The notes beneath the pieces were generated by a model. That model did not search any database. It saw nothing but the letters and a program-made list of their open reading frames with translations, and had not been told where the DNA came from. A stretch of 64,000 nucleotides of DNA, taken from NCBI GenBank assembly GCA_030549175.1, contig JAUKUA010000010.1, forward strand, positions 538,791-602,790. Reading direction: 5' to 3'. The translations under genes were made by a program, and so were the position numbers. This DNA comes from Lasiosphaeris hirsuta (Eukaryota; Ascomycota; Sordariomycetes; Sordariales; Lasiosphaeriaceae). Shown here one piece after another: positions 1 to 10,448 of this stretch; within the stretch, counting starts at the first letter, position 1, and each line of letters starts with the position of its first letter.

Positions 1-423
1 GCAGCAAAAATGAACTATGTGAGGGGCGTCGAATTCCTCTTGGAGCGCGGCTCGGACTTGGAAGCGACAGATGACTATGGTGACATTGCATTGTTCGTCA
101 GCGTCTTGGGAAGGGCTCCAAAATCCATCGAAATCCTCCTTAGTAGAGGGGCAGAATATAAGCTGAGAAACAATGCCGGGAAAACCTTATTCCATTATGC
201 GGCGGAATATGGAGACCGAACCACATTGGAAACTCTTGTACTGCGTGGCTTAGCGGGGCTCGACCTACAGGCTAAGGATAACGAAGGGATGACTGCTGTG
301 TAAGTTTGGGAGAAGATTAAAAAGATTAGGCGTCAGGAGGTGATGGACATTCTATATGATCTTATTGGGTTGGTTCGCTTCCCTCAAACGTTTGCCGAGG
401 CCGAAGGTGATGCTTTAGACTAG
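1..423 (+). pseudogene. Ankyrin-repeat protein, 3' end, one in-frame stop
   Basis: The frame is open from the window edge, so the 5' part lies outside. It shows about three ankyrin units, for example VEFLLERGSDLEATDDYG, IEILLSRGAEYKLRNNAGKT and LHYAAE-type spacing, a fold for protein-protein contact. The frame meets TAA at 301-303, but the same frame then continues as VWEKIKKIRRQEVMDILYDL through to TAG at 421-423. A Gln codon CAA changed to TAA would explain this. A GTAAGT also overlaps this point (300-305), so a donor site is an alternative, but the in-frame continuation makes a nonsense change more likely. The protein is probably the C-terminal part of a longer HET/NACHT-type ankyrin protein (inference). 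Confidence 0.7.
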
Positions 424-1561
424 AACCTTGCCAAAGTTGAAAAATTGCAGGCCGAGACGGGGACGCGCAAAAAACATTTCACACTGGATTCGGTTTAAGT
501 GATGGGGAACAGTTGTTACGAATGGGGGTTGCAACTGCGTGATCGTACAGCTTGTGTGTTCTGTCTTGTGGTTCTGGCTTGCTTGCGGCCAACCTTCTAC
601 TTTAGAGATATTTTCGCAGGATTCAGCGTTCATCATAATGGCTGAGGCTCACTGGGCTCTGGCAGTGCCAGGCATCCAGCCAGCTCCGTTGACTAGATTC
701 CCTGGGCCCCTGAGGCTCTTTCTCTCTAAGAGGATGTGGTATGGGAGCACGTAATTGCTCCCAGGATTGTACATACGTGCAAATTACCTCGAGCTAGGGT
801 GATCTCATACGCCTGCCACTGCACAGCCTCAGAGGCCCGTTTTCAGTCCCTCCGGCTAAAGTTTCTGTGGGCGAGACAGAGCAATGGGAAACGGTGATCG
901 ATTCTGTGGTGTTGCGGGCCAAGATTTCCCTGGCCTGCAACAGCTATCTAGGTGTAGCCCAAAGGGCACTAGCCAGGTGAGGTGGCGTGTGCGCCCTGCA
1001 CCCTCGAGGTGGGGCACCACCTCCAACAGTTTCCTTCCGATTTCCTCGCAGTGTCTGCATTTATGGTATATCCTGGTACATGTTGTGGATAGTATGTATC
1101 ATCCTTGTCACGGCGCCTGTCGTGATCGGCCCAAACGTCGGGCGGCTTCACCACTCTCAACGCCCCACTACCAAGGCAGAGGCCACCCCACCATCTTCAA
1201 GTCTTTCGAGGCCGAGGGCCTCTTCCTCTCTTTCTCTTTTACTCTTTAGCTTACGATCGAGTCTTCACCCAACAACGTGCTTATAACCCGACCTCGACCC
1301 TTCTCGGTGCCAAGACTGAGCTCGATGATGAAAGGATGGCGGGGTGAGAATCTGGCTCAGTCGTACACCAGTCCTCAACTCTAGCCGTCTCATCTCCAGA
1401 CTTTAATTCCAGTGTAGGTGGTATTGTCATTATTTCCTAGGAAAATCAGCAAGTGCAAAAGTTCATCACATTCCCGCTCACATTCCCCACGATCCAAAAG
1501 GTCCTCGCATCTTCAAAGTGCCGACCTCCCGACAACCGAACTCAATAGCCAGTAGCACACG
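424..1561. other. Intergenic stretch with dispersed repeat fragments
   Basis: I see no supportable gene here. Short frames on both strands have no family features. The left part (about 470-715) carries pieces shared with other places in the window (see the repeat entry). The segment 1440-1561 directly precedes the Clr5 gene start and is C-rich, as is common in fungal 5' leaders. Confidence 0.5.
470..715 (+). repeat. Fragments of a dispersed repeat family
   Basis: ACACTGGATTCGGTTTAA followed by GGGGTTGCAACT recurs at 43517-43555. GGGGGTTGCAA..GTGTTCTG resembles the inner arm of the inverted-repeat element at 3364-3964. ATGGCTGAGGCTCA..CTCTGGCAGTGCCA (636-680) recurs at 17303-17340. These are probably eroded non-autonomous DNA elements. 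Confidence 0.5.
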
Positions 1562-3143
1562 ATGGCGCCGACCCATCATCGGGGGCCGAACACAAGTCAG
1601 CCATCGGACGACGCAACCATCACCACCTCTGGGGGCAAGAAATGGGCATCGAACGAGGACTGGGAGAAGCAGCGGAAAGTCATCACCGATCTCTACGTCA
1701 AAGAAAACTATAAACTACGGGAAATCCATGACTACATATCGAGAGAACATGGCTTCTACGCTACGTGCGTCCCCTTCTCCCCAATCCCCCTTACATTTCC
1801 TAACACCCCCCAGCCCGAAGATGTACAAAACCCGCTTCCGGCGATGGAACCTCTGGAAAAACACCAAAGCCGCCGACGTCGCGGCCGTGCTGCGCTAAAC
1901 CACCAACCTCCCGACCGCCCCACAAACCTTCATCGTCAACAACAAACAAATCACCACGGACCGCATCGCGCGCTACATCCGCAACCGCGCGCGCCAGCAC
2001 AACATCCCGCCCTCGGCCCTCTCGGCCCTGCTCACCACCACCCCGCACCTCACCCCGCCCGCGAAGCCGGTCCCGCTCTCGCCCTCCTCCCCCGCCCTCG
2101 CCCTCGACGCCACCCTCCGCGCCGTCCGCGCCTACTTCGCCACCTCCCTCGCCGCCCGCTGGGCCTTTGCCTCCCCCGCCTCGTGCGACCTGGCCGGCGG
2201 CGCCGAGGCCTGCCGCCTCGCCGCCCAGTTCCACGAGCGCTTCAAGACCGCCGCGGGCCTGCTGGCGTCGCCGGTGCCGGCGCAGGCGGTCTCGGGGATG
2301 CGCATGACGCGGATTTGCTTTGCTGAGTTGCAGGGCGTGATGGATGGTGGGCTGGGGCCGGAGGATCCGATTTTTCTGATTTTGTTCTTGATTGTGTTGC
2401 AGGCGCTGCGGCGTAAGGGGTTGAGGGGGATTGAGGTCCGGTTGGTTGGGTATGCCGCCGAGCTAGGCGGGTTGTTGCCGGCGGCGAGGCCTGGGCGTGG
2501 GGTGTGGGCCGGGTTGAGGGATTTGGTGGTTTCGGGGGCGATGGATGATGAGGTGTCGTTACGGATTTCGCAGGTTTTGGCGGAACTGTGCGCGAGGGAG
2601 TTGGGGACGATACATGCCAAGACGTTGGAGGTGTTAATGTGCGGGTATTGCAACTTCGATAAGGATACCGCGGCGCAGGAGATGATGTACTTAGGCATGT
2701 TAAACGATTTGGATACCCTGGGGACGTTTGATGAGAGACATGCTGGTGTCAGGCTGGCCTTGGTCACGTTTTACAATATGTTCGAAATGCACGCCAAGGT
2801 CGCGCCTATTGTCCTCGGTGTCGTGGAAGATCCGTGGATGCTCGAGGAGTCCAAGAAGTACCGCGGGGTGACGTACAAGCTGTATTCAGAGCTGGGGATC
2901 AGCTGTAAGATATTGGGCGAGCTGGAAGTGGCCGAAAGGGCTTTCAGGGACGCTATTGGTATAGCTAAGTGGGAGCTGAGCCAGGGCACCGCGAACAAGG
3001 CTAGTGTCTTGGAGGGGTTAATCAGTTTGGAGGAGGTTCTGAGGGAGTTGGGGAGAGAATTCGAGGCGGATGAGTGCGTCGCTGAGAGGGAGGCTATGGT
3101 ACGGGAGGGTCTTGAAGGTGTTGGTGAAGAGGAGGGGCCTTAG
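1562..3143 (+). pseudogene. Clr5-domain protein with one in-frame stop
   Basis: Two exons, 1562-1764 and 1814-3143, are joined by a 49-nt GTGCGT..CAG intron. The N-terminus (KKWASNEDWEKQRKVI, LREIHDYISREHGFYAT, then KMYKTRFRRWNLWKN after splicing) is a Clr5 domain, a small helical N-terminal domain common in fungal proteins. The C-terminus has helical TPR-like pairs (GVTYKLYSELGISCKILGEL, ELEVAERAFRDAIGIAKW). The only lesion is TAA at 1896-1898 within VLR*TTNLPTAP. Everything downstream is open in the same frame to 3143, giving about 510 codons with consistent phase. CAA to TAA would account for it. The unspliced first-exon frame and the long minus-strand frames here are shadows. It may be a recent pseudogene or may need readthrough. 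Confidence 0.75.
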
Positions 3144-3363
3144 ACATGATGTACCCGTACTTTTGTAATGGAATAAAGTCAGTGGTGGGTTTCCAAGGCG
3201 GTACTCACTTAGCAGATTCTGAACATATCGTGCCAAACCCCGGCGTATTATGTTCTGATTCAAGAGATCTCGGGGCATGAACTAAAGCTAAAAAGATATT
3301 AACATAAATGTCGCCATCAAGAGGATTGCGATGAATATATGTACCTACCTACCGACCTAGGTA
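3144..3363. other. Intergenic spacer
   Basis: This is the 3' flank of the Clr5 gene. It has short GTACCTACCTACC-like simple sequence next to the inverted-repeat element and no gene. Confidence 0.5.
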
Positions 3364-3964
3364 CTGTCAGATGGAAGGTGCTGGAAACAACTGGAAGATG
3401 CTAGACAAAAGATTGGTAATATTAGCCACTATAGTCGTCAGCGTTGCCACTGCAGTGGCAACAGCATACAACTATAATTAACACTACTGTCGCCGTAAGC
3501 TAGAGATGTAGAACAAGCAATACAATCACACAGTTACAACCTCCCTTAAAAGTACAGTGCTTCTGACATACTCCTATCTTCGCCCGTTCGTACATCCCGT
3601 AGCTCGTTTAGCTCTATAACTAGGGCCCTAATACTTATTTCCAAGTTCGTTTCCTTTAAGTTACCTACCTTACTCTGGTACCAGCTTGCTCCTTATTACC
3701 TTTATAGCCTCTGTCAGAAGCACTACAATTTTGATGGGGGTTGCAATTGTGTGATTGTATTGCTTGTGTTCTGTTCCACCTCTCTGGCCTACGGCCAGAG
3801 TGGTGTTAATATAGTTGTATGCTGTTGCCACTGTAGTGGCAACGCTGACGACTATAGTGGCAACGCTGACGACTATAGTGGCAGCGCTGATGACTATAGT
3901 GGTTAATGTTGCCAATCATTTGTCTAGCATCTTCCGGTTGTTTTCAGCACCTTCCATCTGACAG
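3364..3964. mobile_element. Non-autonomous inverted-repeat element (MITE-like)
   Basis: The left arm (3364-3568) starts CTGTCAGATGGAAGGTGCTG and ends near TGCTTCTGACA. The right arm (3712-3964) is its inverted copy, ending CACCTTCCATCTGACAG. The arms agree over more than 200 bp with scattered changes, mostly transitions. The ~143 bp centre has no reading frame. The right arm is longer because of a 21-bp tandem expansion. I saw no clear target duplication: the left flank is GGTA and the right flank CCTCC. Termini or arm pieces recur at ~518-590, 9643-9697 and 26291-26377. A foldback or MITE derived from a DNA transposon is the best reading. Confidence 0.8.
3838..3900 (+). repeat. 21-bp tandem repeat, three copies
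   Basis: GGCAACGCTGACGACTATAGT is present twice exactly and a third time with two transitions. The opposite arm has only one equivalent unit, so the expansion followed formation of the inverted-repeat element. Confidence 0.85.
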
Positions 3965-5570
3965 CCTCCATGAGCTCTCTCGTAACCTCGAGCTCTCGTT
4001 ATCGGGCTACGTCTATTAGCCGCTCTCCCTAGATATAGATATCGTTTAGATCGCCGTGCTAGCGCCTTGTTTCCTACGCCGCAATCATATCCGTTACCTT
4101 ATTGAACGCTTCTTTTACTACCTTTAACAGGGAGCTCGTTTCTTCTAGCTCCTTTACCGCCTAGTAGATTACGTTAACTAGTTAGTTGAACGCTTCGACC
4201 CTAAGCTTTAGTCCTCTATTTCTTCGTTCTTAGCCTTCGTAGTCGAGAGAGAGACGTCCTTTAGGGCCATGGTTACGGCTATGACAGGAGTATCAGCTAC
4301 GGCTGTAATAGGGGTAACGTCGTAGAGGTCTGTTTCCGGTATAGGTACTGGAGCCTTCTGTTCCTACGTGTTCAGCTAGAGCCACTCTGCCATAGCAACC
4401 TTAACCCTTTCTACCGCCCTCGCCTTGGCTTCTATAAAGGTAACGCCCCTCCTACCCCTAGAAGCCTCGCAGGCCTCCACTTTTTTTCTCTTACCCTCGG
4501 CCTTAGCCTTAGCTTTCGCTAACTTCGCTAGGTCTACCGCGAGTTTAACGTTACGGGCTTTTGCCCTCGCTTCTCTACTTGCCTTAACGTCTTCCCTGAT
4601 CGGGTAAAGGAGCTAGTCTTCCGCTGTAACCTTGGGCCTCAGAGTATAAGCCCCTATTTATCTAGCCTATACAGGCCCTTATAGTTCGGGTACTACGGTA
4701 GGTCTAAGTACTTATCCGTATATTCCTTACGTCTATAACGACTATATACCACTTTCGCCGTGTAGTCCCTTACCTAGTAGAAGCCGTAGCATACCGTACA
4801 TAAGAGGACCTTCCTCTGTAAGGGCAGCTTCCTCGCGATCACTGAGCCGTAGAGCCTAAACGACTTCGTAAGCATGTACGGGTTGTTGAAGCATACGATC
4901 TTATGCCGGACCGTATCTTCAGTACTTTCACGAGGACTCGGCTGGTCGCCGCTCTCCCTTCTTGGCGCATTATAGTCTCTGTGACTTCTTGAGGACCTTC
5001 CAGGGTCATTGCCGTCTTTGGGACCTTATCTACCGCGTAGGCAATCTACTCGATGTTTTCCGAGAGGAGGATCCCGGCAGCCTTCGCCTTCGCGACAGCT
5101 TCCTCTTTTTTTCCCTGGTCTGCTTTCCGGAGGAAGACTGACCATCCGTTATTTTTATGGTGGCTTTGACTACCGCTTGCTTAACGCCGATGACGCTAGG
5201 TAGGCCTAAGGAGACCTCTCCTGCCGTCGCCCGGCTCCATGGGTATCCTACTAGTACCGTGAGTAGGAGCCTCTCCGTTGCCGGAGAGCTGGACCGGCCC
5301 CTCTGCTGGCTGCCTAAGGGCTTATTGTTGGCAGCCTTAGGCTTGTCGCCTAGGCTCATGGTGGTTGGCCCTCCTGGGGCCGCTGCCTTAGCCGCCTAGT
5401 TGCTGGCCTTCCTGCTAGGGGCGGTTTTCCATTCGTTGGCCGGCTTAGCCCGTGGTTGGGCCGGCGTGGTGGCGGCCTATGGTTGGGCCTGGGGGCTCGC
5501 TCCCGTTGTCCCGGAGGCGAGGGGGGGATTCGTGGAGCTTGGCGAGCCGGGCGAAGTTAGTTGAGCACGG
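3965..5570 (-). mobile_element. RIP-damaged non-LTR retrotransposon ORF1 (gag-like) relic
   Basis: Read on the minus strand, the 5' part (about 5570-5000) is Pro/Ala/Arg-rich. The middle reads FNNPYMLTKSFRLYGSVIAR and CTVCYGFY, followed by a run of aromatic residues spaced like a CCHC zinc knuckle in which Cys/His have become Tyr (about 4640-4900). Trp codons appear as TAG. TGC to TAC and TGG to TAG are G-to-A changes expected of RIP on the other strand. Spacing resembles the Tad1-type LINE ORF1 nucleic-acid-binding domain; the Tad1 assignment is by motif only. No reverse transcriptase is visible, so the element is truncated. Confidence 0.5.
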
Positions 5571-5739
5571 CACTTGCACGTTCATTTAGGTGGAAAGCAG
5601 CAAATGATTTTAATGTTACGAAAATATCGAATTTCCGCTAATAAGCCACGAAGCAGCAATGTCTCACCTTTCGACATGCAATGAGCTATGATAGGACATT
5701 AGGTAAAAAGCCTGACACACCCGTTAGGCCCCAATACCC

Positions 5740-8700
5740 ATGGATAGTGTCCGCTGGTTGGGACATAAATCTGCAGCTTCTTCCTCTGGGATTGTACTGC
5801 GCTCGGCCTCTTTCCTCTTTGCTCTGTTCCGTTCGGTTGTTATTGCACGGTGCTGCATAAACCAAACCCGATTCTTTTCCTTACTTCTCGAAGTTAATGC
5901 GAGACTTGAGACCTACGACTACTGTTGCTTCCGGAGATCATTCATCGCTACCCTATTAAGTCTATTTCTTTTTCTTACCAGAATAATGCTCCGCTTGGGA
6001 AGCTGCCTCCATCTGCGCCGACCGCGCCAATGCCGGGAGAAGAAAAAGGGGGAAGTTGACACGGGCCGGAGCACCCAGCCCGGCCACAGTCACAAACTGC
6101 CCCAAATAGACCCTGAGGGGGCTAGCCGGTGGCATACGGAGTGGTGCAAAAAACCCGATATTGTTGTTTCTGGGGCGAACATACACTGCTCGGCGTGCAA
6201 CAGGACTCCAAATGTACCAGCGATGATCTCGAAGCCAAGCAAAGAAGGCAACCTTGCACCTCTGCCCGCAGACGAACTCTACGGCACCCTGAATCTATCC
6301 TGGCCCCCCAGCGTCCCCTATAGGAAGTCGGCAACGAGAGCTACGGAAGAAACAGGCCTAGTCGACGGGGACGTCGGGCAACGGTCGGAAGCAACCAACA
6401 ACCGCATTTACACGAAAGCGCTCACCTCTAGCGAGATCCGCTTAGTCCGCCTTCCCACAGCCAAAGACCGCAGTGCACCCCTCCACCTTTCATTAGAGGT
6501 TCACGGAGATCAGAGATACCCGGAATACGAAGCAACTTCATACACTTGGGCCGGCGAGGAAGGCGACGGCTCCCTCTGTTGGCCGATTTATGTCGGCCCC
6601 TACTGGGATATTCTACTGCAAACAAGAAACTGCTTAGATATGCTGACCTTTTTACGACCGCAATGGGGAGGCGACCGTCTGGTCTGGGTTGATGCAGTGT
6701 GTATCAACCAGGCGGATATTAACGAGAGAGCTGCCCAGGTGGCTAAGATGGGTCTCATCTACAGACAATGCAGGCGAGTCGTCGTCTTCTTGGGCCGAGA
6801 TGTCGTTGATCCCTCCCCTGGTCAGTGCTATCCTCTTCGGCGCGGTCTCGAGGAGTTTGGCACTTTAGCGACATCTCCCAACAGCCCAAGCCAGCTATTC
6901 AACGACGATGGCAAACTCAACCTCCGGTTCCTTCTCAAGCGCCGGTTCTTTAGCCGAATGTGGATCATTCAAGAGCTGCTCCTCGCCCGCCAGCTCGCCA
7001 TCCTAGTTGGGGACTTTGAGGTGCTGGTAGACTCGTATACCTCCCAGGCTCTCCTTCAGAGACAAGACAACGGCGGTCACGGATGGGAGGATACCGAGAC
7101 GCCATGGCTACAGTATGCAGCCCAGGGCCGCTTCTTTGACCTCAACGTACTACAGCTATTGGAACTTACGGCTGGCTCAAAGTGCTCGGATCCCCGGGAC
7201 AAGGTGTTTGGCCTGCTGGGCTTACTGCAGAGCGGCCGCGGTGCCCCTGTGCCGGACTACGCGTTGTCGGCGGGCCATGTCCTGGCTGGGATTGCTGCCC
7301 ACTGCGTTTTGGATGTCCAATTTCCAGAACTGTTGTACAACGCCACGGGAGCCACGGCTGGGGGCCAGTGCCCTTCCTGGATGCCAGCCTGGACCCAGCT
7401 TTTGGCGTTGGGTGACACCTTGCCCGTTGGGAAATGGTGTTCGGTCCCTTCTACGAGCGAGGTGAAGGAGATAACGGCCAAGTTCCGCCGGTTGTCGCAG
7501 GTCAACTTATACCCCAACATACCTGTAGTACTGAGCCCTGATCTCTTCGAGCTGAACACGGAGGCGAAGGAACAAAAACGGATTGAGCACTGGTCGGAAA
7601 GCAATGATCCCAACGTGGCGTGGGTGAACCGCACAAGACCTATGGTGCGGGACGCGATGCCTTGGTACGACAGTGGGATGGTTGACGCCTCAACAGCAGC
7701 TTTGACAATCAACCTAACTCATCTGGCTACCATCCCCACCAAGCTGGAATTCGACTTTGAGTTTGAAGGCATAAGAGCCTATCAAGCCACGCGCAGAGTT
7801 AATAACGCCCGACCTGGCGCCGACAAATTCATCATGCACATTCTCTCTCGTCACCCTGCTCTAGATCAGCTCGTAGAGCCTCTAGATGACGTGTTCGTCT
7901 TAGACAGACCGGATATCCCGCCACTCTTCCTCATTCTCAGATCGGGCGGACGGCCTGCGGGGTCATTCGGACTGATTACTTGTTGTCATCACGTATTCCT
8001 TGAATTCCACAATCCCATCATACCGGATAGCATACCAAACATGAACGGGGACGCAAGCCTTTTTCTCGCCGACCTCCAAAGGTCCTTCGACGAGGCCATC
8101 TTCGACATGACCTACTTCGGCGGGACGTTAGATATGCTCCCGATCAAGTCCATGGAGCGCGAAGCGGTGGGCAAGATGGATTTTGGCCTGGTACCTGGCC
8201 CATTTCCGGGGGTGGAAGGCCGTCACAAGCAATGGCAGGTCTTGCAAGGCTTCCCATGGGAGAAGGGAAGCCACGTTGAAGCTGCTCCTGCTACCGCGGC
8301 CAGCGGTGGTAGCAATAGCAGCAGTTCTAGGCCAGACGCGATCGACGCGTACATGGCCCAAATACACCCAAAATTCCAGCCGCAAAGACACGACTATCAT
8401 GAACCCGCCGATTCTGCACTGGTGCTTCGAGTCTTGGCAAAAGACCGGGAGGCCATTGGCATACACAAGGGGGAATATCCACTCAGCCTTTCGAGAGTAT
8501 TCTTCGAGTGGGGTTACGTTAGTGAAATCAGCGACCGGGGCGCATTAAATTGGGTGCATCATCGTAATACTGACGCGCTATTGAACCCACACGAGGACAT
8601 CTACATTCGCACCTCTAAATCCTTTCTAAAATCCCATTTTGACAGTGTGAGAGATTCCGGTATGTTCTGGGGAATATCACAAATCATGGGTAAAAGTGAC

Positions 8701-8820
8701 CCTGGCGACACCGGGCAGCTGCCAGAACATTGCCGGTTCTTAGCTTGTCCTAGGTGGCCCCGGGAGCTCCTTGAGGCTTTTTGTATTAGTGGAAATATTT
8801 ATCGGGTTACGATAGTTTAG
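5740..8820 (+). CDS. HET-domain protein (heterokaryon incompatibility)
   Basis: This is a single long exon of up to 1026 codons. The HET domain runs roughly from residue 225: IRLVRLPTAKDRSAPLHL, YEATSYTWAG (near 260), LVWVDAVCINQADINERAAQV (about 315-335), IYRQCRRVVVFLG, then RMWIIQELLLARQ (about 405). HET proteins trigger cell death after fusion of unlike hyphae. The C-terminal ~500 residues are not recognised and hold a Ser/Gly-rich linker near 8300. The start is uncertain: the first 160 residues are hydrophobic, basic and unlike the rest, and ATG at 6223 (MISKPSKEG) is an equally good or better start. An upstream intron is also possible. There are no frameshifts or stops, so it looks functional. 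Confidence 0.85.
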   Translation: MDSVRWLGHKSAASSSGIVLRSASFLFALFRSVVIARCCINQTRFFSLLLEVNARLETYDYCCFRRSFIATLLSLFLFLTRIMLRLGSCLHLRRPRQCREKKKGEVDTGRSTQPGHSHKLPQIDPEGASRWHTEWCKKPDIVVSGANIHCSACNRTPNVPAMISKPSKEGNLAPLPADELYGTLNLSWPPSVPYRKSATRATEETGLVDGDVGQRSEATNNRIYTKALTSSEIRLVRLPTAKDRSAPLHLSLEVHGDQRYPEYEATSYTWAGEEGDGSLCWPIYVGPYWDILLQTRNCLDMLTFLRPQWGGDRLVWVDAVCINQADINERAAQVAKMGLIYRQCRRVVVFLGRDVVDPSPGQCYPLRRGLEEFGTLATSPNSPSQLFNDDGKLNLRFLLKRRFFSRMWIIQELLLARQLAILVGDFEVLVDSYTSQALLQRQDNGGHGWEDTETPWLQYAAQGRFFDLNVLQLLELTAGSKCSDPRDKVFGLLGLLQSGRGAPVPDYALSAGHVLAGIAAHCVLDVQFPELLYNATGATAGGQCPSWMPAWTQLLALGDTLPVGKWCSVPSTSEVKEITAKFRRLSQVNLYPNIPVVLSPDLFELNTEAKEQKRIEHWSESNDPNVAWVNRTRPMVRDAMPWYDSGMVDASTAALTINLTHLATIPTKLEFDFEFEGIRAYQATRRVNNARPGADKFIMHILSRHPALDQLVEPLDDVFVLDRPDIPPLFLILRSGGRPAGSFGLITCCHHVFLEFHNPIIPDSIPNMNGDASLFLADLQRSFDEAIFDMTYFGGTLDMLPIKSMEREAVGKMDFGLVPGPFPGVEGRHKQWQVLQGFPWEKGSHVEAAPATAASGGSNSSSSRPDAIDAYMAQIHPKFQPQRHDYHEPADSALVLRVLAKDREAIGIHKGEYPLSLSRVFFEWGYVSEISDRGALNWVHHRNTDALLNPHEDIYIRTSKSFLKSHFDSVRDSGMFWGISQIMGKSDPGDTGQLPEHCRFLACPRWPRELLEAFCISGNIYRVTIV

Positions 8821-9642
8821 GACTTGAGGTATTAGTGCCTCGTCTGAGATATGCGACTCATAGATTCCAAAACTGGCTGTCCTCATCGTGCAATTGTTTC
8901 GCTGGCGACCGCCGTGTTGCAGAGCGTAATATCGGCGCTTCTGTGCCTTGAGTAAGCGCGCCGCGTACTGGTGATTCTGTGAGCGCTAAGCGGAACGACA
9001 CCGAGGTTCACCACCTGCGACGAGGCGCCTAGCAGTATCTCCCCAATAAGAGGTTCTGTTGTGGGAGTAAAAGTGGTGATATTGCTACCTGTTGCTTGTG
9101 CTTGGGAGGTTGCAAGATCTAAGATCCGCAACTGCTTTGCGAGCTAGAAACAGGTGATGGACTGGAGCCCAGAGCAATTGGCCTGTGCAGGCGCAGGGGT
9201 CTGTGCGTCCACACTGCCTAAGCCCAACAAGTTTCTCGGCGAAGGCGACCTCGACGGGCCGCGATTGCTGCATCCACGGTAGCCGGCAGCACGTATGCGG
9301 GTTAGAGGAAGATGCCACGAATATCGAATAGATACAAGACCCGAGACACTGGGAGCGAAATTACTCAGATGGCTCAGCGGCTCAACGAAGCCAGCATAAA
9401 ATGGTGAAGTCCGACGGTATGTCCGAGTGCCTGGACAGCAAGACGTTTCTCTCATTTATGGGGAATTCGCCATCAAACCCTGAACCATAAACACCCACGT
9501 TACACCCTCTGCAACATCCGATGAGGTGGAAAATGGATCTGCCTCTCGGGCTCCCCGCCAAGGATCAGGCGGAGCAAGAGCAGCAATGGCGCGCGACTGT
9601 CCTTCAGCATAAGCTCTCGCTTTGACCGAGTTATTACTTGTC
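8821..9642. other. Intergenic stretch, nothing recognised
   Basis: Several overlapping short frames exist on the minus strand, but none has conserved motifs, plausible introns or a clear start. Confidence 0.4.
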
Positions 9643-9697
9643 ACATGGAAGGTGTCTAGCATCTTCCAGTTGTTTCCAGCACTTTCCATCTAACAGT
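9643..9697 (-). repeat. Solo terminus of the 3364-3964 element family
   Basis: CTAGCATCTTCCAGTTGTTT..CACTTTCCATCTAACAG matches the right end of the inverted-repeat element with a few changes. No partner arm lies within the next kilobase, so it is a solo end. Confidence 0.7.
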
Positions 9698-9737
9698 ATC
9701 GCCACACGCAGTTATAGATGTAGTACTACAGAATTGT

Positions 9738-9830
9738 AGGACCGGGGACCGATACTCTCGCGGTCGGTCCTTGGTCTAGGACCGAGATTGCAAGGACCGA
9801 CATTCGGTCCCTTGGTCACCGGTCCTCTTC
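9738..9830. repeat. Cluster of GGACCG/CGGTCC inverted motifs
   Basis: Within about 90 bp the heptamer GGACCGA or its complement occurs repeatedly in both orientations (GGACCGGGGACCGA, GGTCGGTCCTTGG, AGGACCGAGATT, AAGGACCGACATTCGGTCC, ACCGGTCC). It can form several overlapping hairpins. It may be a transposon terminus or a binding-site array. Confidence 0.6.
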
Positions 9831-9948
9831 TGATTGGCCCCTTAAGTAATTGGACGTGGTGCGTTTGCGCTAACTATCTCAGTTCTCTTACGTCCTCGCT
9901 CTGAAAAGCGACCGCGCGACAAGCACAAACACGGAATCTCTGAGGGTC

Positions 9949-10251
9949 ATGCCAGAAGCTCTGCGGGATGAAGGGCACAACATGGCCGAGATTGCCCGGG
10001 CGGCAAAGCTAGACAGTGACGCGATGAAGACTATTGACGTCGTAACTATGCTCTATGTTCCAGCCACCTTTGTTGCGGTACGACACCTCCATACCATACC
10101 AATGCCGTGTTCCCTTTTTTTTGCTGCTGAGATGGCTAAGTAACCCCTTCACAAGACCGTTTTTAGCAGCGGTGTGTTTAAATTCGATTTCGACAATGAA
10201 CGTGCAGGCAGGGTGATTCTCTCAATCCAGTGGTGGATACCGGCCTCGTAG
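9949..10251 (+). pseudogene. C-terminal two-helix CorA-like membrane tail, isolated
   Basis: Exons 9949-10077 and 10156-10251 flank a 78-nt GTACGA..AAG intron. The product includes DSDAMKTIDVVTMLYVPATFVA then TVFSSGVFKFDFDNE and IQWWIPAS. The MKTI.VVTM.Y.PATFVAT.F motif is the first transmembrane helix and loop of the CorA-like region found at the C-terminus of many fungal membrane proteins, often after ankyrin or other soluble domains. The large N-terminal part is missing: nothing upstream of 9949 reads as coding. The second helix is also short. I take it as a transferred or truncated tail rather than a working gene. Confidence 0.55.
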
Positions 10252-10448
10252 CTCTAGGCTTTACAATCCTTACATTAGGTGGATATGCTTTCTTTCGGTC
10301 TCGCAAGGTAGCCGAGGTGTTGAGGCAGCTTCGAGCACGACCACAAATCCCGTGAGGGGAGGCGGATTCAAGGAATGGATCTCCCTGTCCCGCATTCATC
10401 TTGATGGGTGAGAAAACATTGTGAGTTGCGGGAAGGAGCGCGGGTCCC

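Noticed and set aside
300..423. Intron starting at GTAAGT (300) in the ankyrin fragment
   Set aside because: The downstream sequence continues in the same frame and is protein-like directly after the stop, so a nonsense change is simpler.
1800..2767. Long minus-strand frames opposite the Clr5 gene
   Set aside because: They are low-complexity Gly/Arg-rich products of the GC-rich third positions of the plus-strand gene, with no motifs.
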